Source of the DNA: Defluviicoccus vanus
Lineage (GTDB): Bacteria; Pseudomonadota; Alphaproteobacteria; Rhodospirillales; Defluviicoccaceae
DNA: 33,787 bases
Direction: 5' to 3'
NCBI RefSeq assembly: GCF_014672695.1
Contig: NZ_CP053923.1
Coordinates: 2,557,883 to 2,591,669, forward strand
Shown here: piece after piece, positions 14,582 through 23,400 of the stretch
Layout: each line of letters starts with the position of its first letter
How positions within the stretch are numbered: position 1 is the stretch's first letter
The notes under the pieces: model-generated
What the model saw: the letters and a program-made list of their open reading frames with translations, nothing else
The model's database searches: none
Told to the model about the DNA's origin: nothing
Program-made: the position numbers and the translations under genes

Positions 14582-17500
14582 CTAGAAGTAACGACCGGGT
14601 CTTGCGCTGCCAACAGCGTTGTTGGTGAGAATGGATCCCGTGCCGTTGTTGCTCACCGTACCGTCATATCGCGTAACCCGCGTGCGGTTGCAGCCGCCTT
14701 GAATGCTCAGCGGCAGGTTCCCTTGCTGCGGATTGACGACAAAGTCCATGATGTCGCAGTCGTCACTGCCTGCATAGATTTGCGGACCATTACTGAACAC
14801 CGATCCGCTGCCAGAGACAACCTTGACCTGGCGTGCGGAATTGCCCGAACCGAGGAAGCGGATAACCGAGTTGCTGTGGGTCGCTCCCGTCGCTGTGGAT
14901 TCCACGTAGATATTGCGGAACTCGTTGTGACAACCGCCATAAGGCTGGTCGGAATAGTCGGTGACGTAAAACGCCCGCATTGTTGAGGGAACGGCCACCC
15001 GTGCCCAAATATTACGGAACTTATCACCCGTAGTTCCCAGTGCCTGGATGACCGCGAGATCTGCCAGGTCGGTCCGGGTCAGGTTATCGCCACGCAATTC
15101 GATGTTGTCGAATGTATTGTAGCAACCATACTCGCCATCTCGCAATAACCAGGCCTGCCCCATTTCACTGGTAAAGGTTTCCGAGCGGGTCCAGGTGCAG
15201 TTGCGGATGATGTTCAGACAGGATCCGATACCGAGCTCACATATACCGGCCCGGGTTTCGAATTCACAACCATCGACGAGCGTGTTTTGCAGCGCATTAC
15301 CGTAAAGGCCGTAGCCGTCACCGACGATCCGGCAGTTTTGATAAAGGCCGTCCATCGGAAAGCCAGCGGTCGGAAAGCCTGCCCTCACTGCGATCAGCAG
15401 GTTGATAAAGCTTACCTTGGAATGGTACTCATTGGCGACCGAGTCGACGTAATTCTGCGTACCGTCGGCGGCCATTTCGCGGTGGATGGCAAAGGCATTG
15501 CCGGCAACCGCCGTGCCGTTGGCACGTTTGTAGTTGTAGGCACCGCTGTTCTTCGCCGGGTGTGGCGTTGATGGAAAATCGAACGGAAGCTTTCTGTCGA
15601 GATAAATGCGCCCCGCGGATCCCTTGCTGACGACTTTCGCGGTGAAGCGTCGGGTCGGAACAGGGTCCGCCTGCGTATCATACCTGCCGGACAGGATCGT
15701 CAGCTTATCGCCAACACTGATCGCATCGTAGTCGGTGGTGACCGAGGCGACAAAGGCATCGTCGCCTGCCTTCATATCCGCCGTTCCATCGACACCCGAC
15801 GCCAGGCGCCAGTTCTGGCGGGTGCTCAGATTGCTGTTGGTGATAGAACAGCAGAGGAATGGCGAATTGTTCCAATGCTTGTAGGTAGCAAGGGTGCCGA
15901 TGAAGCCCGTTGCGGCGGGAGAACCGAGACCTATGAAGTGTGCGCCATCAATGTCCCACGGCAACGTCTTGGAAATGGCAGCGACGCGATCGGCCGGCAT
16001 GAGCAGGTCGAACTCCTGGCCGGCGTAATTGGCGCGAAAATAGTCGCGGATCGCTTTCAATTTTGCCCTGTCATCGGTGCCGCTCGAACCGGTGGGCGTG
16101 GCATCGGCGACAAGGTTGTTGACGCCGAAGTCGGTGGTCAGGTTGAACCGGAGTCTGTTGCGGAAGAACGCGTACGGAGAGCGGGCAGTGATGGCTGCCT
16201 TGCGGGCAATTTCTCGCTCATCGCTGGTCATGATGACCTTGGATCCGTCGGAGGCGTCGAGGATCTGATTGGCGGCATAATCACCACTTGCGGCGACAAT
16301 AGCCCCGGCGCGGCCAAAGACGCTGGCGATCGTTGGTGATACGAGGGTGCCTATGGCGGACACACGCAGGTTGATCAGGCTTGGATCGGCAACCCCGTCG
16401 CCTCCCCAGCGGATCAACTGCAACGAACAACTGTCGAGCGCCTGGATCGCCGGCGGTACGGTGATTGCCGTCCGGAAAGTGGCGCTGCCACCGTTGGAAA
16501 TATCGGCCGCACAATAGCCGTTCGGCTCAACCGGTGCCGCGGAGCCATTTGCCGGCGCCAGTGTTCCGTCCGCCATGTACCAGGTATAGGGGCCAGCGGC
16601 GTTCGGAGAGAACATCACGGCGATCCGTGCCGTCGACGCTCCCGCTGTCCCAACGGTACCGCGGAGATAGATCAGCGGCGTATTCTTCAGGCTCACTCCG
16701 AGAATGGCCGAATTGGCGAGGCCGGGATTGACCACGGTAGCGGCCATGTCTTGCAGGATGATGGCGCTGTTACCGGTGGAAAACGTTCCAAGATTGCATT
16801 CTGGAAACGCGGCAATCGCATCGAGTTTCGCCTTGGCTGCCGCAGGCATGATGCCGTCACTCGCCGCGGTCGCCAGCGGCAGCATGGCAACCGCCTCACT
16901 GGGAAGGACGGTTGTCAGCGCTCCACTGCCCATGCCGTTCTGCCGCCCGGCGAAGGTTGCTTCCGGGAAAGCGCGCAACAGGTTGGTTTCATTGGTGGTG
17001 ACCGCGTAACGGCCAGTGCTTGCCAGGCTATCGGATGCGTCGGCAAGGCTAAGTGTTATCGCGCCCGTGCGTCCGGCGACGGTGATCACCGGTGAATGGG
17101 GTGGTGACGGCAGCCTTAATCTGTGCCGGTGAGACGGTACAGGTGGCAGAGGCGGTGCCGGTGGTGATTTCCGCGTCGGTCGCCGCTGCCGGATTGACCT
17201 GGGCTCCGGTGGCGACGCTGTCGAGCTTCTGCTTGTCGGCGGCAGCGAGAAGGCCATCAGCCGTGGTCGTGGCTGCTGCGTGGCTGTGGTCGGCGCGGGC
17301 GACGGTGGTGGTGGTGCCTGCAATTCCCCCGCTGTGGCGAGATTGACGGCGATGCTGCGGTCGGCGCTGAGGTCGCCGCCGCCGGTAAGGCCGCTGCCCA
17401 CGGTGATGGCGCGCGCCGAGGGAACGGTGCCGGCAACGTCAGCCTGCGTCAGGGTGACCGCACCGGTGCGTCCGGCAACGGAGGGTACCGGGACGAATGT

Positions 17501-17860
17501 GGTGACGGCGGCTTTGATCTGCGCCGGCGAGACGGTGCGGGTGGCGGTGGCGGTGCCGGCGGTGATTTCCGCGTCGGTCGCCGCTGCCGGATTGACCTGG
17601 GCTCCGGTGGCGACGCTGTCGAGCTTCTGTTTGTCGGCGGCAGCGAGAAGGCCGTCAACCGTGGTTGTGGCTGCGGCGTGGCTGTGGTCGGCGCGGGCGA
17701 CGGTGGTGGCGGTGCCGGCGGTTCCCCGCTGCGACGAGATTGACGGCGATGCTGCGATCGGCGGTGAGGTCGCCGCCGCCGGTGAGGCCGCTGCCGACGG
17801 TGATGGCGCGCGCCGAAGGAACGGTGCCGGCAACGTCGGCCTGCGACAGGGTGATCGCAC
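14582..17860 (-). CDS. Tail-fibre-like gene, 3' piece: last repeats, linker and beta-helix (depolymerase-like) domain
   Basis: This is an open frame of 1,092 codons. The first ~45 codons are an out-of-frame reading of a repeat; true homology starts near 17720. After the last repeats, 'FGRAGAIVAASGDYAANQILD' precedes a C-terminal region of short Asn/Gly-rich rungs ('NTLVDGCEFETRAGICELGI', 'NIIRNCTWTRSETFTSEMGQ', 'NTFDNIELRGDNLTRTDLAD'). That rhythm is typical of right-handed beta-helices in tailspikes and pectate-lyase-like enzymes. About 77 codons at 17325-17100 are in the wrong frame (Pro/Ser-rich) between a -1 and a +1 indel but contain no stop. Enzyme activity on a polysaccharide is inferred; catalytic acids cannot be assigned. 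Confidence 0.7.
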   Translation of the reverse strand: MRSPCRRPTLPAPFLRRAPSPSAAASPAAATSPPIAASPSISSQRGTAGTATTVARADHSHAAATTTVDGLLAAADKQKLDSVATGAQVNPAAATDAEITAGTATATRTVSPAQIKAAVTTFVPVPSVAGRTGAVTLTQADVAGTVPSARAITVGSGLTGGGDLSADRSIAVNLATAGELQAPPPPSPAPTTATQQPRPRLMAFSLPPTSRSSTASPPEPRSIRQRRPTRKSPPAPPLPPVPSHRHRLRLPSPPHSPVITVAGRTGAITLSLADASDSLASTGRYAVTTNETNLLRAFPEATFAGRQNGMGSGALTTVLPSEAVAMLPLATAASDGIMPAAAKAKLDAIAAFPECNLGTFSTGNSAIILQDMAATVVNPGLANSAILGVSLKNTPLIYLRGTVGTAGASTARIAVMFSPNAAGPYTWYMADGTLAPANGSAAPVEPNGYCAADISNGGSATFRTAITVPPAIQALDSCSLQLIRWGGDGVADPSLINLRVSAIGTLVSPTIASVFGRAGAIVAASGDYAANQILDASDGSKVIMTSDEREIARKAAITARSPYAFFRNRLRFNLTTDFGVNNLVADATPTGSSGTDDRAKLKAIRDYFRANYAGQEFDLLMPADRVAAISKTLPWDIDGAHFIGLGSPAATGFIGTLATYKHWNNSPFLCCSITNSNLSTRQNWRLASGVDGTADMKAGDDAFVASVTTDYDAISVGDKLTILSGRYDTQADPVPTRRFTAKVVSKGSAGRIYLDRKLPFDFPSTPHPAKNSGAYNYKRANGTAVAGNAFAIHREMAADGTQNYVDSVANEYHSKVSFINLLIAVRAGFPTAGFPMDGLYQNCRIVGDGYGLYGNALQNTLVDGCEFETRAGICELGIGSCLNIIRNCTWTRSETFTSEMGQAWLLRDGEYGCYNTFDNIELRGDNLTRTDLADLAVIQALGTTGDKFRNIWARVAVPSTMRAFYVTDYSDQPYGGCHNEFRNIYVESTATGATHSNSVIRFLGSGNSARQVKVVSGSGSVFSNGPQIYAGSDDCDIMDFVVNPQQGNLPLSIQGGCNRTRVTRYDGTVSNNGTGSILTNNAVGSARPGRYF

Positions 17861-19560
17861 CGCTGCGTCCGGCGACGGTGGTTACCGGCGCATGGGTGGT
17901 GACGGCAGATTTGATCTGCGCCGGCGAGACGGTGCGAGTGGCAGTGGCGGTTCCGGCGGTGATCTCCGCGTTTGTTGCCGATGCCGGATTGACCTGGGCG
18001 CCAGCGGCGACGCTGTCGAGCTTCTGCTTGTCGGCGGCAGCGAGAAGGCCGTCGACCGTGGTTGTGGCTACGGTGTGGCTGTGGTCGGCGCGGGCGACGG
18101 TGTGTTGGCGGTGCCGGCGGATCCACCCGCTGCGGCGAGATTGACGGCGATGCTGCGGTCGGCGCTGAGGTCGCCGCCGCCGGTGAGGCCGCTGCCGACG
18201 GTGATGGCGCGCGCCGAGGGAACGATGCCGGCAACGTCGGCTTGCGACAGGGTGACGGCACCGCTGCGTCCGGCGACGGTGGTCACCGGCGCATGGATGG
18301 TGACGGCAGCCTTAATCTGTGCCGGCGAGACGGTGCGGGTGGCAGTGGCGGTGCCGGTGGTGATCTCGGCATCGGTCGCCGCTGCTGGATTGACCTGGGC
18401 TCCGGCGGCGACACTGTCGAGCTTCTGCTTGTCGGCGGCAGCGAGAAGGCCATCAACCGTGGTTGTGGCTGCGGCGTGGCTGTGGTCGGCGCGGGCGACG
18501 GTGTTGGCGGTGCCGGCGGATCCACCCGCTGCGGCGAGATTGACGGCGATGCTGCGGTCGGCGCTGAGGTCGCCGCCGCCGGTGAGGCCGCTGCCGACGG
18601 TGATGGCACGCGCCGAGGGAACGGTGCCGGCAACGTCGGCCTGCGACAGGGTGACGGCCCCGCTGCGTCCGGCGACGGTGGTTACCGGCGAATGGGTGAT
18701 GACGGCAGATTTGATCTGCGCCGGCGAGACGGTGCGGGTGGCAGTGGCGGTGCCGGCGGTGATTTCCGCATCGGTCGCCGCGGCCGGATTGGCGTCGGCA
18801 TTAGCGGTGATCGCCTGCAGCTTGCTCCGCTCCTCGACGGTCATCGCCAGCCGGGTCTTGCCGTCGGTGAGTTCGTCGAGGCTGGCGGGGTTGACCTGGG
18901 CGCCAGTGTCGACGCCCTGCAGCTTGCCCCGCTCGTCGGCGGTCATCGCCAAGCGGTTAGGGCTGTCGGGAACCTCATCGAGGCTAGCCGGATTGACCTG
19001 GGCTCCGGCGGCGACGCTATCGAGCTTCTGCTTGTCGATGGCGGCGAAGAGGCCATCAACCGTGGTTGTGGCTGCGGCGTGGCTGTGGTCGGCGCGGGCG
19101 ACGGTGGTGGCGGTGCCGGCGGATCCACCCGCTGCGGCGAGATTGACGGCGATGCTGCGGTCGGCGCTGAGGTCGCCACCGCCGATGAGGCCGCTGCCGA
19201 CGGTGATGGCGCGTGCCGAGGGAACGGTGCCGGCAACGTCGGCCTGCGACAGGGTGACGGCCCCGCTGCGTCCGGCGACGGTGGTTACCGGCGAATGGGT
19301 GATGACGGCAGATTTGATCTGCGCCGGCGAGACGGTGCGGGTGGCAGTGGCGGTGCCGGCGGTGATTTCCGCATCGGTCGCCGCGGCCGGATTGGCGATC
19401 GCCTGCAGCTTGCTTCGCTCGTCGACGGTCATCGCCAGCCGGCTGGGGCTGTCGGGAACCTCATCGAGGCTGGCCGGATTGACCTGCGCTCCAGTGGCGA
19501 CGCTGTCGAGCTTGGCCTTATCGGCGGTGGTGAAATGCTGGTTGGTCACCCCGGCAGCAA
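17090..19560 (-). repeat. Tandem ~399-bp coding repeats (133 residues) in the tail-fibre-like gene
   Basis: Five recognisable copies occur, with equivalent points near 17,320, 17,720, 18,120, 18,520 and 19,120: spacings of about 400, 400, 400 and 600 bp. The 600-bp interval contains an extra ~200-bp module ('LDEVPDSPNRLAMTADERGK', 'LDELTDGKTRLAMTVEERSK'). Each unit runs 'VTTVAGRSGAVTLSQADVAG', then 'SARAITVGSGLTGGGDLSAD', 'ARADHSHAAATTTVDGL', 'ADKQKLDSVAAGAQVNPA' and 'ATRTVSPAQIKAAV'. Near-identity between copies suggests recent amplification or recombination and makes assembly copy number uncertain. Confidence 0.88.
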
Positions 19561-20068
19561 TATCATCCAGGCTTTGCATGACCGCACTGGCGCTCACGGT
19601 GGCGACGGTGACGTTTCCTTCGGCGTCGAAGCTGAGCGTTTTGCCCGCCCGATCGCTCTTCATAGGCAGCGTCAGGCTGGCGTCGGCGTCGGCTGGCAGC
19701 AGGCGTACACTCCGTTCTGTCGCGTCCTCCACCTGCTGCAATGCCGCGGTCAAATAATCGAGCTCATAATTCAGCACCCGCGCCCGCAACTCACCGGACT
19801 CCTGGAAATCGGTTGTCCGCTGAATGACGATCCGCCGTCGGAGGGTAAGGGTCGAGCCCGCCGCCGGTGGTTCGGAAAAGTTGATCACGCCACCATTCGG
19901 ATTCGATAAATCCACAGAAAATCCTGTGGTCAGGGCAAGCTGGCCAAGAAAAACATCCAGGTCAGATTTGGAGAATATCGCAAAAGGAATATCAAAATCC
20001 TTCTGCGCACCATTGACAATGTATTGAATACTTGGACGTACGGCGTTCACAGTCACGTTCGTGGGCAT
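18068..20068 (-). CDS. Tail-fibre-like gene, 5' piece: T7-type attachment domain plus repeats
   Basis: This 666-codon piece holds residues 1 to about 140 resembling the T7 tail-fibre N-terminal domain ('NGAQKDFDIPFAIFSKSDLD', 'LTLRRRIVIQRTTDF', 'ARVLNYELDYLTAALQQVED'), which in phages binds the virion. Then come fibre modules 'TTADKAKLDSVATGAQVNPA', 'LDEVPDSPSRLAMTVDERSK' and copies of the 133-residue repeat. It ends out of frame ('PSPAPTTATP') after the 2-nt duplication at about 18101. An open frame reaches upstream to 20236, but homology begins at 20068, and a GGGGA lies a few nt before it. There is no signal peptide. Confidence 0.7.
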   Translation of the reverse strand: MPTNVTVNAVRPSIQYIVNGAQKDFDIPFAIFSKSDLDVFLGQLALTTGFSVDLSNPNGGVINFSEPPAAGSTLTLRRRIVIQRTTDFQESGELRARVLNYELDYLTAALQQVEDATERSVRLLPADADASLTLPMKSDRAGKTLSFDAEGNVTVATVSASAVMQSLDDIAAGVTNQHFTTADKAKLDSVATGAQVNPASLDEVPDSPSRLAMTVDERSKLQAIANPAAATDAEITAGTATATRTVSPAQIKSAVITHSPVTTVAGRSGAVTLSQADVAGTVPSARAITVGSGLIGGGDLSADRSIAVNLAAAGGSAGTATTVARADHSHAAATTTVDGLFAAIDKQKLDSVAAGAQVNPASLDEVPDSPNRLAMTADERGKLQGVDTGAQVNPASLDELTDGKTRLAMTVEERSKLQAITANADANPAAATDAEITAGTATATRTVSPAQIKSAVITHSPVTTVAGRSGAVTLSQADVAGTVPSARAITVGSGLTGGGDLSADRSIAVNLAAAGGSAGTANTVARADHSHAAATTTVDGLLAAADKQKLDSVAAGAQVNPAAATDAEITTGTATATRTVSPAQIKAAVTIHAPVTTVAGRSGAVTLSQADVAGIVPSARAITVGSGLTGGGDLSADRSIAVNLAAAGGSAGTANTPSPAPTTATP

Positions 20069-20259
20069 ACGTGTCCCCGTTGGCAGATGACGAGGCGAAG
20101 GAAGGTCCGCCCGTGTCAAGGTGAGTGCGGACAGTGGGTTCGATAGGCGGCATGGCGCCTGGAGCCCGCGCGGACTCGGCCGTCGGTACCGGCGAATGCG
20201 GTATCGAGCGCAGGGCACCGCGTGGACGCGGGTCACACCACCACGCGTCGTTATCGGAA

Positions 20260-20288
20260 AATATACCTATCTAGGCGACAAAAGTCAA
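20260..20288 (-). promoter_or_regulatory. Sigma-70-type promoter of the tail-fibre-like gene (minus strand)
   Basis: Read on the minus strand, TTGACT (20288-20283), a 17-bp spacer and TATATT (20265-20260) form a near-consensus promoter. Transcription would begin near 20253, giving a leader of about 185 nt to the ATG at 20068. It is the strongest promoter-like match I found in the window. Confidence 0.7.
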
Positions 20289-20298
20289 CATTTTGGTG

Positions 20299-20308
20299 CC
20301 TGATCAGG
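20299..20308. promoter_or_regulatory. Palindrome CCTGATCAGG beside the divergent promoter
   Basis: A perfect 10-bp palindrome lies 11 bp upstream of the minus-strand -35 box, between the two divergent giant genes. It is a possible operator or activator site; no regulator is known. Confidence 0.35.
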
Positions 20309-20471
20309 TAATTTTTTGGGTCGTTTGGGTATTTTTCTGTGCTGAGTGGCGCGCTGGCCTTGTCCCCAAAACAGGGAAATTATTGCCTATTTCTGGCCAA
20401 TTCCGGCTGTGCTACCGTAGGCAGTGTCCGCTATCGGTGCGCGCGCGGACTGCGGTCGGGGGACAGGATGC

Positions 20472-23400
20472 ATGACGGACGTGCCATCGTCGCTGTCTTT
20501 CCCTAGCGTTGGGAGTGCTGGTGCCATGGCCATGGAAACGCCAACCGTTACAAGCTCCTCCGGGCAAATGCCCGCCGGGGATGGCGCGTGGCCGAGAGCG
20601 CCTGGTAATGTCATCCGGGCGGATTCGCCGACCGCGTTGCCGACGGGACAAGCGGCGACTGCGGACCTGCAGGGTGGGTTTTCCGGTTCGCCACCGCCGA
20701 TGCAAATCGGCCGCGTCGAGGCGGTCACGGGAACGCCCGCTGCCGTCGGCGTCGACGGTAAGGGTCATGCCCTGCGGCCGGGTGACGCCGTCCACCTTGG
20801 CGAGACCCTGCAGGCGGGACCGGGTGGCCGCTTGAGCGTCGGCCTCAGCAATGGCGAAACGCTGCATCTGGGCGCAGACGGCCGGGTGCTGCTGCAGGGC
20901 GTGCCAACCGCTGCGGTTGCCGACGCAACTACGCCGCAGATCTATCTGCAGACAGGCGAGATGGTTGTTCTCCCCTCCATCCTGTCGACGGACGTAGCTG
21001 GCATCGGCCTCCAGGGCTTCAGCGGCGAGATCCATGGTCGGGCATCGCTGATTGCCCGCGTCTCACCCGGCGCCGGTCTTGAGGTAACGCTGCTGCCAGG
21101 GATGGACGCGGCCGGCGGTGAGCTGGACGTGACAGCCGACGGGCAGAGCCAGCATCTGCAGGCACCCTTCGATCACTTGACGCTCGCAAGCGGGAATCTG
21201 GACGCATCCCGGCTAGAGCATCTCGCCTGTAACGACCCGCGCCTTGACTTCGCGGCGGAGCTTGGTGCAACCGGCGGTCGCTGCAGGCCGGACGAGGCAT
21301 CGGCGGCGGAGGACCTGGAGACCTCTCCTGGCGGTGACATGGCCGCCGACAGCGGCACCTTTACCGTCACCCAACCGACCGCAGCCTTCGATCTGAAGCC
21401 GCAAGAGGCTCCCCTTGCCGATCCGAGCGGCGTTGATTTGGTGGGCGCGCCCGTCCGTCTTTCACTGCGCTCCCACATCAACGATTTGCTGCTGCAAGGC
21501 ACGCAGGATTTCACCGCGTCGTCCTCGACGTCCAGCACTGTCCTCAACGGGGGCACAGACTTTTCACTAATGCGGCTCTGGGACCCCGGCCACATCTGGC
21601 GGGGGCTCGGCAGTCATGCGGAACTGGCGCCTGCCGTGCCCGAGGTCCCGCTCGAAAGCGGCCGATTGATCACCTCCCGCGCCGGCGAGATGGCACAGAT
21701 CGTCGCCACGGGTGCAATCACCAGCGAAATCGAGACATTCCTCAGCGTTCCCAGCGGTCGTCTCCACCAAGTCATGCCGGACGTCAATTTCGCTGGAGGA
21801 GGAGCGATGCGGCTCGAGGGATCGATCCACCTCGAAGCCGGCCAGTCGATTTGGTTTGATACGTTCTTCGACGCTGCCGATCCCGCTCCCAATAGCGAGG
21901 ACAGTTCGGCGTTTCGTGACTTTGCGGTTCTCACTGTCGCAACGCAGGCACAGACGATGGTGATCCCCATCGCCGATGAGAGTCCTCAGGTTGCGGGCTT
22001 TGGCGCTACCGGCTGGCAGTCAATCAAGTACACCGCCGGGGTTACTGGCGACTACAGCTTTGGATTTGCCGTCCTTGACGACGGCGGCGTCAGTCCTTCC
22101 GTTCTCTACGTGGACAACGTTCGCTCCCAGGATGCTTCCGGTTTCAGCTACGCCGAACTCGCAGCGCGGCAAGATAATCTCGGCGGCACGGTGCGGATTC
22201 TGGTGCCACAGCCGATCGCCAACGACGACGTTGTCACCGTCTCTGCGGGCGGCCAAACCGCCATCAACGTGGCAACGCAACTCCTCGCCAACGACGTCGA
22301 CCCGGACACATTCGATGGCATGCGGATCGTCGGTGTCGACTCTGCCAGCACGCACGGCCACGTCAGTTTTGCCAGCGGCCGAACGATCGACTACGACCCG
22401 AAAGGCTACTTTGCCAGCCTTGCCGAAGGCGAAATCGGCGTCGATAGCTTCAAGTACATCCTGGATGGCGGCAACGGCGAGCAGGCGACCGCGACCGTCC
22501 GCGTCAATGTCGTCGGCGTCAACGACGCACCAACTGCGGCGCCCACCTTTGTTGCCAGCAGCGAAGCGCGCGAAAATGGCGTTGCGATCAGCATCGCCAA
22601 TATCCTTGCCACCGCGACGGACGTGGACTCCGACTTCACCCCCACATCACTGAGAGTGGTCAACGCTACCGCCGCGTCCGGTGCCACCGTGCATCTGGAG
22701 GGCCCCCGCGGGGAGAACCTCATCTATGATCCCTCGGGCACCAGCGCCTTCGAATATCTTGCTGCGGGGGAGACGGCCAAGGACGTCATCGCCTACACCA
22801 TCGCCGACCAGCACGGTGCAACCGCCACCGGCCAGGTGACTGTTGTTGTTCACGGCAGCAACGATCTGCCGACAGCCAATCACGACCTCGCTGCCACCGA
22901 TCAGAACACTGCCATTGCCATCGCCGCCACCGCCAACGACACTGACCCCGATCTGAGCGACCGGCTGCAGGTGGTTGCCATCGATGGCGCGTCGCTGACA
23001 ACCGCAACGCCGGTAACTCTTGCATCTGGCGCCAGGGTCGCCCTCGCCGCCGACGGCAGGCTCAATTACGATACCAATGGCGCCTTTGCTTATCTGGCCG
23101 AGGGGCAGATAGGCAGCGACAGCTTCGGCTATCGCCTCAGCGACGGGCACGGCGGCTTTGCCGATGCCAGCGTCACGGTGACCATCACCGGTCGCAACGA
23201 TGCGCCGATCGCCATCCTCGACGCGCGCGATATGTCAGAAGACGGCACGACGAGCGTCGATGTTGCCGGTCTGCTCGCCAACGATCGCGATCCCGACCAG
23301 GGCGACCACATCCGGCTCACCGCCATCGATGATCGGGGATCACAGGTTGCCGCGCGCATCGAGGGTGGCCAGTTGGTCTTCGATCCGGGCGATCACTTCC

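Larger units (their letters stand above)
14582..20068 (-). pseudogene. Phage tail-fibre/tailspike-like protein gene (about 1,830 codons), frame-disrupted
   Basis: One reading unit starts at the ATG at 20068 (MPTNVTVNAVRPSIQYIVNG) and ends at 14582. Its order is: T7-gp17-like N-terminal attachment domain; about five 133-residue repeats; a 'FGRAGAIVAASGDYAANQI' fibre motif; and a right-handed beta-helix C-terminal region like tailspikes and polysaccharide lyases. Four indels interrupt it. A GT is duplicated at about 18101-18104 (+2) and 2 nt are missing at about 17720-17729 (-2). One base is missing in the C run at 17326-17330 (-1) and one G is extra at 17098-17101 (+1). The pairs cancel, so both ends share one frame. 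The first out-of-frame stretch meets a stop at 18068; the second is open throughout. No other phage gene is nearby. Confidence 0.75.
20069..20471. other. Divergent intergenic region between the two large surface-protein genes
   Basis: There is no gene. The 20250-20420 part is distinctly AT-rich for this genome and holds the minus-strand promoter (20260-20288) and the palindrome at 20299-20308. T runs at about 20313-20318 and 20331-20336 lie on the plus side. I could not pick a confident plus-strand promoter for the cadherin-like gene. Confidence 0.5.

Noticed and set aside
14311..14613. 100-codon minus-strand open frame at the end of the fibre gene
   Set aside because: It overlaps the fibre C-terminus and its terminator hairpin, has no ribosome site and no family resemblance.
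17090..19560. CRISPR array
   Set aside because: The repeats are ~399 bp, contiguous and protein-coding; there are no short repeats with unique spacers and no cas genes.
17280..19909. Very long plus-strand open frames (825 and 615 codons) opposite the tail-fibre-like gene
   Set aside because: They are low-complexity antisense readings of the repeat DNA, without family resemblance. The minus strand carries recognisable fibre domains, promoter and terminator.
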